A program made the translations under genes and the position numbers. Below are positions 26,109 through 36,009 of a stretch of 64,000 nt of DNA, piece by piece. The DNA is taken from the NCBI RefSeq assembly GCF_900142805.1, contig NZ_FRCF01000003.1, positions 186,001 to 250,000 of the forward strand. Direction: 5' to 3'. Below the pieces are notes generated by a model that ran no database searches, was not told the DNA's origin, and saw only the letters and a list, made by a program, of their open reading frames with translations. The DNA is from Lacicoccus alkaliphilus DSM 16010. GTDB taxonomy: Bacteria > Bacillota > Bacilli > Staphylococcales > Salinicoccaceae. How positions within the stretch are numbered: the stretch's first letter is position 1; each line of letters begins with the position of its first letter.

Positions 26109-26875
26109 TGGAACCGATTGTTCAATATAAGAATATTCATAAATCCTTCGGTGATACACACGTATTGAAAGGGATCGATCTCGATATCTATCCGGGCGAG
26201 AAAATTGCCATCATAGGGCCGAGTGGCTCCGGTAAGACGACGATCATCCGACTTTTGATGACTTTGGAGGAACCGACGGACGGTGACATATATGTCGCCG
26301 GCAAGAATTTGTGGAAAGTCGAGAGGAAGGGGAAGATGGTGCCGGCAAAAGAGAAACAGCTCGCCGATGTCAGAAAAGACATCGGCATGGTGTTCCAGCA
26401 CTTCAACCTTTTCCCGCATAAGACGATTCTCGACAACTGCGCAATGCCCCTCATCAACGTCAAGAAAATGAAGAAGGGCGAGGCACGGGAAATGTCGAAG
26501 CAGATGCTCGACCGCGTGGGACTCGGGGACAAGTATGATGCATATCCGGCCAATTTGTCGGGCGGGCAGAAGCAGCGTGTCGCCATGGCACGGGCGCTCG
26601 TCATGAAACCGAAAATCATGCTGTTTGATGAAGTCACTTCAGCACTCGATCCGGAACTTGTGGGGGAAGTGCTCGAAGTCATCCGTGACCTTGCCGAGAA
26701 CGATGAAATGGCGATGGTCCTCGTGACGCATGAAATGGACTTTGCACTTGAAATTGCTGACAGGGTCCTGTTTCTCGATGAGGGCGTCATCGCCGAATCC
26801 GGCCCGGCCGACGAAGTCATCAACAAGTCGGACAATCCGAGGCTGCAGGGCTTCTTAAAAAGATTCAGGGCATAA
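26108..26875 (+). CDS. ehuA: EhuA-type ABC ATPase
   Basis: 255 residues of the GlnQ/HisP class. Walker A GPSGSGKTT is near 37-45, signature LSGGQKQR near 147, Walker B IMLFDEVTSALDPE near 167-180, and the switch His in VTHEMDFA. Residues 70-90 (WKVERKGKMVPAKEK) match the insertion seen in ectoine uptake ATPases. Last gene of ehuBCDA, followed by a terminator. Confidence 0.9.
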   Translation: MEPIVQYKNIHKSFGDTHVLKGIDLDIYPGEKIAIIGPSGSGKTTIIRLLMTLEEPTDGDIYVAGKNLWKVERKGKMVPAKEKQLADVRKDIGMVFQHFNLFPHKTILDNCAMPLINVKKMKKGEAREMSKQMLDRVGLGDKYDAYPANLSGGQKQRVAMARALVMKPKIMLFDEVTSALDPELVGEVLEVIRDLAENDEMAMVLVTHEMDFALEIADRVLFLDEGVIAESGPADEVINKSDNPRLQGFLKRFRA

Positions 26876-26884
26876 TTATGGAGA

Positions 26885-26912
26885 AGCGGGGCATGGGTCC
26901 CGCTCTTTTTTT
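26885..26912 (+). terminator. Terminator after ehuA
   Basis: AGCGGG pairs with CCCGCT around an 8-base loop, followed by a T-rich tail of seven. Confidence 0.8.
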
Positions 26913-26991
26913 GTGATGCTGCCGGCCTCCTCCTGTTGAATCGAGACCTTTATAAGAAAAAATTCAAGTGGCCGGAGCCACCCATGGATTG

Positions 26992-27018
26992 AAAAAACGG
27001 AACCCGCAGGGGTTCCGT
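26992..27018 (-). terminator. Terminator after PepSY lipoprotein gene
   Basis: ACGGAACCC pairs with GGGTTCCGT around GCAG; a T6 run follows on the minus strand. Confidence 0.85.
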
Positions 27019-27034
27019 CTCTTTAAAGTCTTCA

Positions 27035-27739
27035 TCAATCATCGACTTCAATGATTTCGCCGGATTCGGCATTGATTTTAACTTCTGCATCATCACCAAG
27101 GTCGGTGCTGTTCAGCTCAACGTCATATTCAAGCTGACCGTCGTCTTTCTCCAATGTCCATTCTTCAAGTTCTCCGCCGGCTTCGTCCATAGCAGTGCTG
27201 ACAGCCTCATCATGGGGAATTGCGTCCTCGTATGCAAAGCGGTCATCAGGGTCGTTGTCGTCATCGGCTTCGGTCTCTTCCTCCAATATGGAAAGGTCTT
27301 CCGTCAGCATTTTGACTTCGTAGTCCTCTGAATCATTTTCAAGCTTCACTTCATATACCCACTCGCCGTCTTCCTGATCGAGTTTCAGCTCAACCAGATC
27401 ACCGTCGAAATTTTCCTGGGCGGCGCTCACTGCCTCTTCAGGAGTGGAGCCGAGCTGATCCAGTACTGCTACACCTGTAGGTTCATCACTTCCGGAGTCC
27501 TCTTCAGCTTCTCCGTCAGTATCTTCCGCAGATTCTTCTTCATCTTCAACGATGTCATCTGCCGGGTCGCCATCCTCTCCGTCATCGGCCGTTTCAGCCT
27601 CTTCGGTTGTACCGCTCTCCTCCACAGCGTCATCCTCCTCCGGTGCGACGACTTCATCCTCCCCCACGTCTCCGCAGGCGCCCAATACCAGCCCGGTGGA
27701 TAGGACGAGTGTGGCCAGTGTGTATTTGTGTTTTTTCAT
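27035..27739 (-). CDS. Acidic lipoprotein with two PepSY-like repeats
   Basis: 234 residues. Signal peptide with lipobox LGAC (Cys22), a Glu/Asp-rich low-complexity linker to about residue 85, then two PepSY-like units (about 98-152 and 172-234, each starting with a xEAVxxAxxxxxG helix and continuing in beta strands). PepSY domains are often linked to peptidase inhibition or envelope sensing; role here unknown. AAGGAG lies 9 bases before ATG 27739. Probably anchored to the outer membrane face. Related upstream copies share the signal peptide and acidic linker. Confidence 0.82.
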   Translation of the reverse strand: MKKHKYTLATLVLSTGLVLGACGDVGEDEVVAPEEDDAVEESGTTEEAETADDGEDGDPADDIVEDEEESAEDTDGEAEEDSGSDEPTGVAVLDQLGSTPEEAVSAAQENFDGDLVELKLDQEDGEWVYEVKLENDSEDYEVKMLTEDLSILEEETEADDDNDPDDRFAYEDAIPHDEAVSTAMDEAGGELEEWTLEKDDGQLEYDVELNSTDLGDDAEVKINAESGEIIEVDD

Positions 27740-27758
27740 TCAACCCAGCTCCTTCATA

Positions 27759-27985
27759 TTATTCATCCGCTTCGGTGTCTCCCGGATCTGACGATGTGTC
27801 ATCCGTACTTGCCCCGGTTTCTGTATCAGTCTCTTCCGCATCCTCACTCATTTCATGTGAATTCTCTTCATTCGCATCTTCGGCCACATCCTCCGCAGGC
27901 CCGGTCTCCTCTGCTTCACCGCAGGCACTGAGCCCCACTCCTGTAGACAATACCATTACGGAAGATTGTATTTACGCAGCTTTAT
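27759..27985 (-). pseudogene. Degenerate acidic lipoprotein copy
   Basis: Aligning the 5' region with the two flanking copies gives ATA AAG CTG CGT AAA TAC AAT CTT CC, then a lost base, then GTA ATG GTA TTG. The start codon has become ATA at 27983-27985 and one base is missing near 27960, so the signal peptide is out of frame. The remaining open frame from ATG 27956 (lipobox LSAC, then an acidic tail to 27759) has no ribosome site. Downstream PepSY repeats are absent. It reads as a dead, shortened tandem duplicate. Confidence 0.7.
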
Positions 27986-28026
27986 CTAATGCATCGCATT
28001 TGTCCAAAAGCCGTTTCCGGACAATT

Positions 28027-28290
28027 TTAATCTTCAGACCCGTTATCTTGTTCAGTATCGGCTTCGTCTTCCGATGTGTCATCAACCGTGCTTTCACCGG
28101 TTGTGTCATCCGTACCGTCGTCTGTATCACCTGGCGTGTCTGAATCTTCATCGACTTCCACTGAAGTGTCTTCATTGCCCTCTTCAACGACATCGCCAGC
28201 CGGATCTGTTTCCTCGGCATCCCCGCAGGCGCCGAGCACGAGTCCTGCGGATAATAAGATAGCCCCCAGCTTGTATTTATATGCCTTCAA
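28027..28290 (-). CDS. Short acidic lipoprotein, linker only
   Basis: 87 residues. Signal peptide with lipobox LGAC (Cys22), then only an Asp/Glu/Thr-rich tail and no folded domain. Start TTG 28290 with AAGGAG 9 bases upstream; the leader and first codons closely match the 234-residue paralogue downstream. It may be functional as a surface-charged peptide or be a truncated duplicate that lost its PepSY part. Confidence 0.6.
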   Translation of the reverse strand: MKAYKYKLGAILLSAGLVLGACGDAEETDPAGDVVEEGNEDTSVEVDEDSDTPGDTDDGTDDTTGESTVDDTSEDEADTEQDNGSED

Positions 28291-28416
28291 TCAAAACAAC
28301 TCCTTCATTATAATAGTACTGTTTTCAATCATTAATAATTTACCTTATAAATCACTCTTTCAAACATCAGGGGAGGCTATGCACGCCGCTTAATGAACTC
28401 CCGCTCAATTTGACTA

Positions 28417-28445
28417 TTGTCATTTCAGGTGGATAGCTATAAAAT
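28417..28445 (+). promoter_or_regulatory. Promoter of the YczE-like gene
   Basis: TTGTCA, 17-bp spacer, TAAAAT, 29 bases before the TTG start. Confidence 0.6.
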
Positions 28446-28474
28446 AAGTCTGTATATGGATAGGAGGATAATGA

Positions 28475-29113
28475 TTGAGGAATTCAATATTCAAACGCTG
28501 GATATTTTTCGTCACAGGCATGATCATACTGTCACTCGGTGTAGCCCTCACCATAAAGGGCCGGTTGATGGGACTTGGGCCATGGGACGTTTTCCACTAC
28601 GGCCTCTGGGAGACTTTCGGGCTGACGATCGGCTCATGGGCCATCATCGTGGGGGCTTTCATCGTCTTATTCACGGCGATTGCGCTGAAGCGGCTGCCCA
28701 AACTCGGGGTCTACATAAACATGTTCACCATCGGCATCTTCATAGATATCTTCAACTTTCTGCTTCCGGAAGTCGACGGCTGGATCATGCACGGCCTGGT
28801 TTTCACAGCTGGAGTGTTCGTCATGGCTTTCGGCATCGCCTTTTACATCACACCGAACCTTGGCGCCGGTCCCCGGGATTCACTGATGCTGTTCTTCATC
28901 GAAAAGTTCAATATGAAACTTTCGAGCGCACGTAATTTAATGGAAGGTTTCGCATTGGTCTGTGGTTTCCTCCTGGGAGGCCCGGTCTTCATCGGGAGTT
29001 TCATCATTGTCTTCTTCCTCGGCAGGCTGATCGAAAAATTCCTGCCGCTCACACGCCGCATGCTCATAAAATTCATCGGGCAGGATGACCCTGACATCAT
29101 CAAAGTGATATGA
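28475..29113 (+). CDS. YczE/YitT-type integral membrane protein
   Basis: 212 residues, five to six helices (about 8-28, 48-70, 75-95, 105-125, 155-185). The repeated GLGPWDVF and NLGAGPRDSL segments are typical of the YczE/YyaS family. Biochemical role not established; YczE in Bacillus is linked to surfactin production. Start TTG 28475 has AGGAGG 7 bases upstream. Confidence 0.82.
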   Translation: MRNSIFKRWIFFVTGMIILSLGVALTIKGRLMGLGPWDVFHYGLWETFGLTIGSWAIIVGAFIVLFTAIALKRLPKLGVYINMFTIGIFIDIFNFLLPEVDGWIMHGLVFTAGVFVMAFGIAFYITPNLGAGPRDSLMLFFIEKFNMKLSSARNLMEGFALVCGFLLGGPVFIGSFIIVFFLGRLIEKFLPLTRRMLIKFIGQDDPDIIKVI

Positions 29114-29181
29114 CGGAACCGTCACTCATCTCAATGGCGCATCATGAATCTGCACCAAAATAAAATGATTGGAGAAATGTA

Positions 29182-30516
29182 ATGAAAAAGTACTTTGATT
29201 TCAAAGGACATGGCACGACATACCGCCGTGAAATTATCGGCGGGCTGACGACGTTCCTCTCCATGGCGTATATACTGGCAGTCAATCCGTCCATGTTATC
29301 CCTCCAGGGGATCGAAGGTGTACCGGATGACATGAAGATGGACATGAACGCCGTCTTCGTAGCGACAGCACTCGCAGCATTCGTGGGTACATTCATCATG
29401 GGGGTGTTTGCAAAGTATCCCATAGCACTCGCCCCCGGGATGGGACTGAATGCTTTCTTCGCATTCTCGGTCGTTCTTACGATGGGCATACCGTGGCAGA
29501 CCGCCCTCACCGGGGTTTTATTCTCGGGAATCATTTTCGTAATCCTCACCATATCCGGTGTACGTGAATACATAATCAACGCCATCCCCATGGAGATGAA
29601 GATGGCCGTCAGCGCCGGCATCGGCTTCTTCATCACCTTCGTGGGCCTGCAGGGCGCCGGGATCATCACTTCAGATGAGGCGACGCTCGTCAGCCTTGGA
29701 ACGATCCATGACCCGGGTGTGCTCCTTGCCGCCTTCGGCCTGTTGGTCACGGTCATACTGATGGCGAAGAAAGTGCCTGGTGCCATTTTCTTCGGTATGA
29801 TCATCACGGCGGTCACGGGGCTGATCTTCAACCAGGTGCCGGTGCCTGATGGCCTCATCAGTGCGGCACCGAGCATGGAACCGACTTTCGGTGCGGCGTT
29901 TGAAGCGTTCTCTGATCCGGCACAGCTTTTCAACACGCAATTCCTGATCGTCGTGCTCACGTTCCTTTTCGTCGACTTTTTTGATACGGCGGGCACACTC
30001 GTGGGCGTCGCCTCACAGGCGAACTTCATCAAGGACAATAAACTGCCGCGCGCAGGCCGCGCATTGATGTCCGATGCGCTTGCCACGATTTCAGGGTCCA
30101 TATTCGGTACATCGACGACCACCTCCTACGTGGAGTCCACTGCGGGGGTCGCCGCCGGGGCACGGACGGGTTTTGCAAGTGTCGTTACGGCCCTCCTGTT
30201 CCTGTCGGCAATATTCTTCTCGCCGCTGCTCGTCACATTCACATCTGAAGTGACGGCACCTGCACTGATCGTCGTCGGGGCGCTCATGGCCTCAAATTTG
30301 AGCAAGATACCATTCAACCAATTCGAAATCGCGGTGCCGGCTTTCCTGACGGTGTTCATCATGCCGCTTTCATACAGCATCGCGACAGGAATTGCAGTCG
30401 GCTTCATCTTCTATCCTGTAACGATGATCATGGCCGGGCGGAGGAAAGAAATTCATCCGATGATGTATGGACTCTTCCTCATCTTCATACTCTACTTCAT
30501 ATTCATGTCCGAGTAG
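29182..30516 (+). CDS. NCS2 purine permease (PbuG/AzgA type)
   Basis: 444 residues, 13-14 helices. The start FDFKGHGTTYRREIIGGLTTFLSMAYILAVNP and the APGMGLNAFFAFSVV, DFFDTAGTLVGVA and GTSTTTSYVESTAGV segments are typical of hypoxanthine/guanine-proton symporters. No PurR box or purine riboswitch was recognised upstream. Runs to within 60 bases of a strong hairpin that precedes the S10 operon. Confidence 0.92.
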   Translation: MKKYFDFKGHGTTYRREIIGGLTTFLSMAYILAVNPSMLSLQGIEGVPDDMKMDMNAVFVATALAAFVGTFIMGVFAKYPIALAPGMGLNAFFAFSVVLTMGIPWQTALTGVLFSGIIFVILTISGVREYIINAIPMEMKMAVSAGIGFFITFVGLQGAGIITSDEATLVSLGTIHDPGVLLAAFGLLVTVILMAKKVPGAIFFGMIITAVTGLIFNQVPVPDGLISAAPSMEPTFGAAFEAFSDPAQLFNTQFLIVVLTFLFVDFFDTAGTLVGVASQANFIKDNKLPRAGRALMSDALATISGSIFGTSTTTSYVESTAGVAAGARTGFASVVTALLFLSAIFFSPLLVTFTSEVTAPALIVVGALMASNLSKIPFNQFEIAVPAFLTVFIMPLSYSIATGIAVGFIFYPVTMIMAGRRKEIHPMMYGLFLIFILYFIFMSE

Positions 30517-30518
30517 GC

Positions 30519-30547
30519 TTGTGATATACAGCAGAATATAGTATAAT
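30519..30547 (+). promoter_or_regulatory. Promoter-like sequence before the S10 leader hairpin
   Basis: TTGTGA, 17-bp spacer, TATAAT, directly after the permease stop. Transcription from it would meet the 30573-30620 hairpin after about 20 bases. Confidence 0.5.
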
Positions 30548-30572
30548 GACGGGGTCGAAAAAACCTGTCGGA

Positions 30573-30620
30573 AAAAGAGCGGAAAAATCTTAGGTTATCT
30601 ATTGATTTTTCCGCTCTTTT
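30573..30620 (+). terminator. Strong hairpin / terminator upstream of rpsJ
   Basis: A perfect 17-bp stem (AAAAGAGCGGAAAAATC against GATTTTTCCGCTCTTTT) with a 14-base loop. It probably ends the purine permease transcript. Its right arm overlaps the rpsJ promoter. Confidence 0.85.
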
Positions 30621-30630
30621 CGTGTATTAT
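30602..30630 (+). promoter_or_regulatory. Promoter of the S10 operon
   Basis: TTGATT, 17-bp spacer, TATTAT; expected start near 30637, giving a leader of about 190 bases. Confidence 0.7.
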
Positions 30631-30636
30631 ATCTAA

Positions 30637-31137
<501 letters not shown>

Positions 31138-31161
31138 TTTTTAACAGGAGGTGGACTTTCG

Positions 31162-31824
31162 ATGACCAAAGGAATCTTAGGTAAAAAAGTTGGAATGACT
31201 CAGGTTTTCGGCGAAAACGGAGAAATGATTCCAGTAACGGTAGTGGAAACAGCAGGAAACGTGGTAGTACAGAAGAAAGTTGAAGAAACTGACGGCTATA
31301 GTGCTGTACAAATCGGTTTCGACGACAAGCGTGAATACTTTGAGGGTGCAAGATCCAAAAAGTATGCGAACAAGGCTGAAACAGGTCATGCAAAAGCTTC
31401 AGGAGTTAACCCTAAGCGCTTCATTCGCGAATTCAGGAACTTGAACGCTGACGAATTCGAGATCGGTCAAGAAGTCACTGCAGATACATTTGAAGCAGGA
31501 GACTTTGTTGATGTGACGGGAACTTCAAAAGGTAAAGGTTTTCAGGGTGCAATCAAGCGTCACAACCAGTCACGCGGCCCTATGAGCCATGGTTCCCATT
31601 TCCACAGGTCACCTGGTGCGATGGCAGCAGCTGCAGACCCGGCAAGGGTTTTCAAAGGTAAAAAATTGCCAGGTCAGATGGGCGGCCAGACCACAACTTT
31701 GCAAAACCTTGAAATCGTACGTGTAGACGCAGAGCGCAACGTGTTACTCATCAAAGGTAACGTGCCGGGCCCGCGTAAAGGCTACGTGAAAATATCAGCA
31801 GCAACTAAAAAAAGTGTTAAATAG
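31162..31824 (+). CDS. rplC: 50S ribosomal protein L3
   Basis: 220 residues, normal length, with the [18 protein letters not shown]-type loop that reaches toward the peptidyl transferase centre. CAGGAGGTG precedes ATG 31162. Assembly-initiating 23S rRNA binder. Confidence 0.98.
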   Translation: MTKGILGKKVGMTQVFGENGEMIPVTVVETAGNVVVQKKVEETDGYSAVQIGFDDKREYFEGARSKKYANKAETGHAKASGVNPKRFIREFRNLNADEFEIGQEVTADTFEAGDFVDVTGTSKGKGFQGAIKRHNQSRGPMSHGSHFHRSPGAMAAAADPARVFKGKKLPGQMGGQTTTLQNLEIVRVDAERNVLLIKGNVPGPRKGYVKISAATKKSVK

Positions 31825-31854
31825 ATAAAAAAATTAGAAGGGAGGATTTAACAC

Positions 31855-32475
31855 ATGGCAATCGATGTTTTATCTAAAGACGGATCAAAAGTGAATACAA
31901 TCGAACTGAACCAGGAGATATTTGGTGTCGAACCAAATCAACACGTGCTTTTCGAAGCAGTTCAGTTACAGCGTGCTTCACAGCGCCGCGGTACACATGC
32001 GGTCAAGAACCGTTCAGCGGTACGCGGCGGAGGCAAAAAACCATTCAGGCAAAAAGGTACAGGTAATGCGCGTCAGGGTACAATCCGTGCGCCGCAGTTC
32101 AGAGGCGGTGGCGTGGTATTCGGACCGACCCCGAGAAGCTATTCCTACAAGATGCCTAGAAAGATGCGCCGTTTGGCACTTCGCTCAGCATTGTCGGCGA
32201 AAGTAAATGAAGATGTGCTGACAGTAGTGGACAACATCTCATTAGACGCACCTAAAACGAAAGATTTCCTCGCAATCCTGGAAAATCTTGAAGCAGACAG
32301 AAAAGTCCTGTTAGTCCTTGAGAGTGAAGATGCGAATGTAGAACTTTCATCCCGCAATCTGCAGGGCGTGACAGTTCTTACACCGGAACACCTCAATGTA
32401 CTGGATATCCTTTCTGCTGACCGTGTTATCTTTACGGAAGGTGCTATCACTAAAGCAGAGGAGGTACTTCTGTAA
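31855..32475 (+). CDS. rplD: 50S ribosomal protein L4
   Basis: 206 residues. The [32 protein letters not shown]-type loop lines the exit tunnel. L4 autoregulates S10 operons in several bacteria, relevant to the leader above. Last base of its stop is the first base of rplW. Confidence 0.98.
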   Translation: MAIDVLSKDGSKVNTIELNQEIFGVEPNQHVLFEAVQLQRASQRRGTHAVKNRSAVRGGGKKPFRQKGTGNARQGTIRAPQFRGGGVVFGPTPRSYSYKMPRKMRRLALRSALSAKVNEDVLTVVDNISLDAPKTKDFLAILENLEADRKVLLVLESEDANVELSSRNLQGVTVLTPEHLNVLDILSADRVIFTEGAITKAEEVLL

Positions 32476-32747
32476 TGGATGCTCGTGATATTATCAAACG
32501 TCCGGTCATTACTGAACGTTCTGCGGATCTGATGCAGGCGGACAAGTACACATTCGATGTGGACGTCAAAGCCAACAAAACACAAGTTAAACACGCAGTT
32601 GAAGAAATCTTCGACGTCAAAGTGGAAAAAGTGAACATTATGAACGTCAAGCCGAAGAAAAAGCGTATGGGTCGCTACGAAGGCTTTACAAATAGAAGAA
32701 GAAAAGCGATCGTAACACTAAAAGAAGGCTCTATAGAAATATTCTAA
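32475..32747 (+). CDS. rplW: 50S ribosomal protein L23
   Basis: 90 residues, typical of Bacilli, with [12 protein letters not shown] start and [15 protein letters not shown] core. Sits at the tunnel exit as docking site for trigger factor and SRP. TAATG overlap with rplD. Confidence 0.98.
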   Translation: MDARDIIKRPVITERSADLMQADKYTFDVDVKANKTQVKHAVEEIFDVKVEKVNIMNVKPKKKRMGRYEGFTNRRRKAIVTLKEGSIEIF

Positions 32748-32778
32748 GAGCGACTTACCATTAAGGAGGTAAAACGAG

Positions 32779-33609
32779 ATGGCAATTAAAAAATACAAGC
32801 CAACCACAAACGCTCGTCGTAATATGACCGGCTCGGATTTTGCCGAAGTCACTTCAACGACTCCGGAACGGTCATTATTACAGCCGCTTCCGAAAAAAGC
32901 GGGCCGTAACAACCAGGGCCGTATGACCGTACGCCACAAGGGCGGCGGACACAAGCGCCAGTACAGAGTGATCGATTTCAAAAGAATCAAGGACGGCGTA
33001 CCTGGTAAAGTGGCGACAATCGAGTATGATCCGAACCGTTCTGCAAACATTGCACTAGTGCATTACGCTGACGGCGAGAAAAAATATATCATCGCACCTA
33101 AAGGTGTGACGGTGGGCACTGAAATCATGAGTGGCCCGGATGCGGATATCAAGCCTGGCAACGCTATGGCGCTTCAGGACATCCCTGTCGGTACCACCAT
33201 CCACAACATCGAACTTAAACCGGGCCGCGGCGGCCAGCTGGCACGTTCAGCGGGTGCACGCGCACAGGTTCTTGGTAAAGAGGGCAAATACGTTCTTGTA
33301 AGACTCAAGTCCGGTGAAGTCAGGATGATCCTTGCGACTTGCCGCGCCACAATCGGTGCTGTCGGCAATGAGCAGCACGAACTGATCAACGTCGGTAAAG
33401 CCGGCCGTTCAAGATGGAAAGGCCAACGCCCTACAGTACGTGGTTCCGTCATGAACCCTAACGACCACCCACACGGCGGTGGTGAAGGCCGTGCACCAAT
33501 CGGACGTCCGTCGCCGATGTCTCCATGGGGCAAACCAACCCTTGGCAAAAAGACACGCAGAGGCAAAAACCGTTCGAATAAGCTGATCGTAAGAAAACGT
33601 AAGAAATAA
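32779..33609 (+). CDS. rplB: 50S ribosomal protein L2
   Basis: 276 residues. Carries the conserved [19 protein letters not shown] and HPHGGGEGR segments, the latter near the peptidyl transferase centre. Followed by an unusual 67-base gap with a hairpin before rpsS. Confidence 0.98.
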   Translation: MAIKKYKPTTNARRNMTGSDFAEVTSTTPERSLLQPLPKKAGRNNQGRMTVRHKGGGHKRQYRVIDFKRIKDGVPGKVATIEYDPNRSANIALVHYADGEKKYIIAPKGVTVGTEIMSGPDADIKPGNAMALQDIPVGTTIHNIELKPGRGGQLARSAGARAQVLGKEGKYVLVRLKSGEVRMILATCRATIGAVGNEQHELINVGKAGRSRWKGQRPTVRGSVMNPNDHPHGGGEGRAPIGRPSPMSPWGKPTLGKKTRRGKNRSNKLIVRKRKK

Positions 33610-33629
33610 AATAACTTAAAATAAAAAAA

Positions 33630-33651
33630 TGTGCGGACACAGTTCCGCACA
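33630..33651 (+). other. Hairpin between rplB and rpsS
   Basis: TGTGCGGA pairs with TCCGCACA around a 6-base loop, after an A7 run; the following bases are only weakly T-rich. Candidate processing or attenuation element inside the operon. Confidence 0.6.
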
Positions 33652-33676
33652 CAATTTTGATAAAGGAGGCGCCCTA

Positions 33677-33955
33677 ATGACCCGCAGTCTTAAAAAAGGA
33701 CCTTTCGTCGATGATCATCTGATGAAGAAGGTCGAAAACCTTAACGAAACAAGCAAGAAAAGTGTTATCAAAACATGGTCACGCCGTTCAACAATATTCC
33801 CTAATTTCATCGGCCACACAATTGCAGTCTACGATGGCCGCAAACATGTTCCGGTCTATATTACAGAAGATATGGTCGGACATAAGCTTGGAGAGTTCGC
33901 ACCGACAAGAACTTTCAAAGGTCACGGCAACAACGACAAAAAAACAGGCAGATAA
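33677..33955 (+). CDS. rpsS: 30S ribosomal protein S19
   Basis: 92 residues from ATG 33677, which has AAAGGAGG 9 bases upstream and gives the family start [14 protein letters not shown]. The open frame extends upstream through the hairpin but without a ribosome site. Confidence 0.97.
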   Translation: MTRSLKKGPFVDDHLMKKVENLNETSKKSVIKTWSRRSTIFPNFIGHTIAVYDGRKHVPVYITEDMVGHKLGEFAPTRTFKGHGNNDKKTGR

Positions 33956-33988
33956 CAGAAATCATCCGCTATAAAGGAGGAACCGAAT

Positions 33989-34384
33989 ATGCAAGCGAAA
34001 GCAGTTGCTAAAACAGTCAGGATTGCACCTCGTAAAGTCAGACTTGTCATGGATCTGATCCGCGGCAAAGAAGTAGGGGAAGCAATTTCAATACTGAAGC
34101 ACACAAATAAAAGAACGTCGCCAATCGTTGAGAAGCTGATCAACTCGGCTGTGGCGAATGCAGAACATAACTACGACATGGACATCGATCACCTGATCGT
34201 ATCGGAAGCATATGCAGACGAAGGTCCGACTCTTAAACGTTTCCGCCCGCGTGCACAAGGTCGTGCGACCAAGATAAACAAGCGCACAAGCCACATTACA
34301 ATCGTTGTCGCAGAGCCGGCAGATGTAGTTGAAGATGCGGAAGTTGAAACGGAAGAGAACGAACAAGTTGAAGAGAAAGCTTAA
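33989..34384 (+). CDS. rplV: 50S ribosomal protein L22, acidic C-terminal extension
   Basis: 131 residues, about 15-20 longer than the common form. The core ends near residue 112 (THITIVVAE) and is followed by a tail of mostly Glu, Val and Asp. L22 has a hairpin in the exit tunnel ([13 protein letters not shown] region). The tail is on the solvent side by homology; such tails are known in some Bacilli, function unclear. Confidence 0.96.
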   Translation: MQAKAVAKTVRIAPRKVRLVMDLIRGKEVGEAISILKHTNKRTSPIVEKLINSAVANAEHNYDMDIDHLIVSEAYADEGPTLKRFRPRAQGRATKINKRTSHITIVVAEPADVVEDAEVETEENEQVEEKA

Positions 34385-34404
34385 AAACTAAGGAGGGAAT
34401 TAAT

Positions 34405-35049
34405 TTGGGTCAAAAGATTAATCCAATTGGTCTTCGTACAGGTATCATCCGTGATTGGGAAGCAAAATGGTATGCAGACAAAGATTTTGCGAACCTTTTG
34501 CATGAAGACTTGAAAATACGTGAATATATCGAAACAAACCTTAAAGACGCGTCAATTTCAAAAGTTGAAATCGAACGTGCGGCAAACCGAGTTAATATAG
34601 CTGTGCATACAGGCAAGCCTGGTATGGTCATCGGTAAAGGCGGCAGTGAGATAGATAAATTACGTTCAGCCCTTTCCAAATTAACCGGCAAGAGAGTACA
34701 CATCAATGTTGTTGAAGTCAAGAAAATTGATATGGATGCCAAACTGGTTGCAGAAAGCATCGCGCGCCAGCTTGAAAACCGTGTGTCATTCCGTAGAGCT
34801 CAAAAGCAGGCGCTTGGAAGAGCACTCAAAGCAGGAGCTAAAGGAATCAGGACACAGGTCTCCGGTCGTTTGGGCGGCGCAGATATCGCGCGTTCAGAAG
34901 GCTACAGCGAAGGAACGGTCCCACTTCATACACTGCGTGCAGACATAGACTATGCGCACGAAGAAGCTGACACCACTTACGGTAAGCTCGGCGTCAAAGT
35001 ATGGATCTACCGTGGAGAAGTTCTTCCTGTCAAAAAAGATAACAAGTAA
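34405..35049 (+). CDS. rpsC: 30S ribosomal protein S3
   Basis: 214 residues. Starts at TTG 34405 (AAGGAGGG 8 bases upstream), giving the family start [15 protein letters not shown] domain with GKGGSEI and C-terminal [27 protein letters not shown]-type region. Part of the mRNA entry site. Confidence 0.98.
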   Translation: MGQKINPIGLRTGIIRDWEAKWYADKDFANLLHEDLKIREYIETNLKDASISKVEIERAANRVNIAVHTGKPGMVIGKGGSEIDKLRSALSKLTGKRVHINVVEVKKIDMDAKLVAESIARQLENRVSFRRAQKQALGRALKAGAKGIRTQVSGRLGGADIARSEGYSEGTVPLHTLRADIDYAHEEADTTYGKLGVKVWIYRGEVLPVKKDNK

Positions 35050-35064
35050 AGGAGGAAATTGATA

Positions 35065-35499
35065 ATGTTATTACCTAAAAGAGTAAAATACCGTCGTCAA
35101 CACCGTCCGGATACAAGAGGTAAGTCAAAAGGCGGTAATCAAGTATCATTTGGTGAATATGGATTGCAAGCGACGACGACTGCTTGGATCACTTCAAGAC
35201 AGATTGAAGCAGCACGTATTGCAATGACACGTTACATGAAACGTGGCGGTAAAGTATGGATCAACATTTTTCCACATACGCCGTATACAAAAAAACCTTT
35301 GGAAGTTCGTATGGGTTCAGGTAAAGGTGCAGTCGAAGGATGGATTGCAGTTGTAAAACCTGGCCGTATAATGTTTGAAGTTTCTGGTGTCGATGAAGAA
35401 GTTGCAAGAGAGGCGCTTCGTCTGGCGAGCCACAAACTTCCGGTTAAAACTAAAGTCGTAAGACGTGAAGAATTAGGTGGTGATACGAATGAAAGCTAA
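35065..35499 (+). CDS. rplP: 50S ribosomal protein L16
   Basis: 144 residues from ATG 35065, giving the invariant start [15 protein letters not shown]; the earlier ATG in frame leaves no spacing to AAAGGAGG. The conserved arginine of the GSGKG loop region (about 80-85) is present. Overlaps rpmC by 11 bases. Confidence 0.97.
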   Translation: MLLPKRVKYRRQHRPDTRGKSKGGNQVSFGEYGLQATTTAWITSRQIEAARIAMTRYMKRGGKVWINIFPHTPYTKKPLEVRMGSGKGAVEGWIAVVKPGRIMFEVSGVDEEVAREALRLASHKLPVKTKVVRREELGGDTNES

Positions 35500-35698
35500 A
35501 GAAATCCGTGATTTGACGACATCTGAAATAGAAGAAAACGTTAAAGAATTGAAAGAAGAACTCTTCAACCTGCGCTTTCAGCTAGCTACTGGTCAGCTAG
35601 AAAACACTGCTCGTATCAAAGAAGTCAGAAAAACAATCGCGAGATTGAAAACAACTGTACGCGAGAGAGAGCTTGAGGAAGCAAGAGCCAATCAATAA
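35489..35698 (+). CDS. rpmC: 50S ribosomal protein L29
   Basis: 69 residues from ATG 35489 (AGGTGGTGAT upstream) with family start [16 protein letters not shown] and [16 protein letters not shown] core. Two-helix protein next to L23 at the tunnel exit. Begins inside the end of rplP. Confidence 0.97.
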   Translation: MKAKEIRDLTTSEIEENVKELKEELFNLRFQLATGQLENTARIKEVRKTIARLKTTVRERELEEARANQ

Positions 35699-35716
35699 TA
35701 TAGGAGGGTTAAAATA

Positions 35717-35980
35717 GTGGAAAGAAAAAATGAACGTAAAGTTTACCAGGGCCGCGTCGTATCCGACAAGATGGATAAAACGATCACGGTACTCGTAGAA
35801 ACTTACAAAAGACACCCTATCATCAACAAACGTGTTAAATATTCCAAGAAATATAAAACGCACGATGAAAAGAACAGTGCGAAGATGGGCGATGTGGTAC
35901 GCATTGAAGAAACACGTCCATTATCAAAAACAAAACGCTTCCGTTTAGTGGAAATCGTTGAAGAGTCAGTAATTATTTAA
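35717..35980 (+). CDS. rpsQ: 30S ribosomal protein S17
   Basis: 87 residues, OB fold, with [19 protein letters not shown] start at 35717 with TAGGAGGG upstream. Confidence 0.97.
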   Translation: MERKNERKVYQGRVVSDKMDKTITVLVETYKRHPIINKRVKYSKKYKTHDEKNSAKMGDVVRIEETRPLSKTKRFRLVEIVEESVII

Positions 35981-36009
35981 ACTATCGAAGATAAAGGAGG
36001 TCCATTCGC

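Noticed and set aside
26968-26981. GTGGC/GCCAC hairpin between ehuA and the lipoprotein terminator
   Set aside because: Short 5-bp stem without a T run; proper terminators for both neighbours lie either side.
29142-30122. 326-residue reverse open frame opposite the purine permease
   Set aside because: Antisense to a well-recognised NCS2 permease; low-complexity Ser/Thr/Met-rich product with no known motif.
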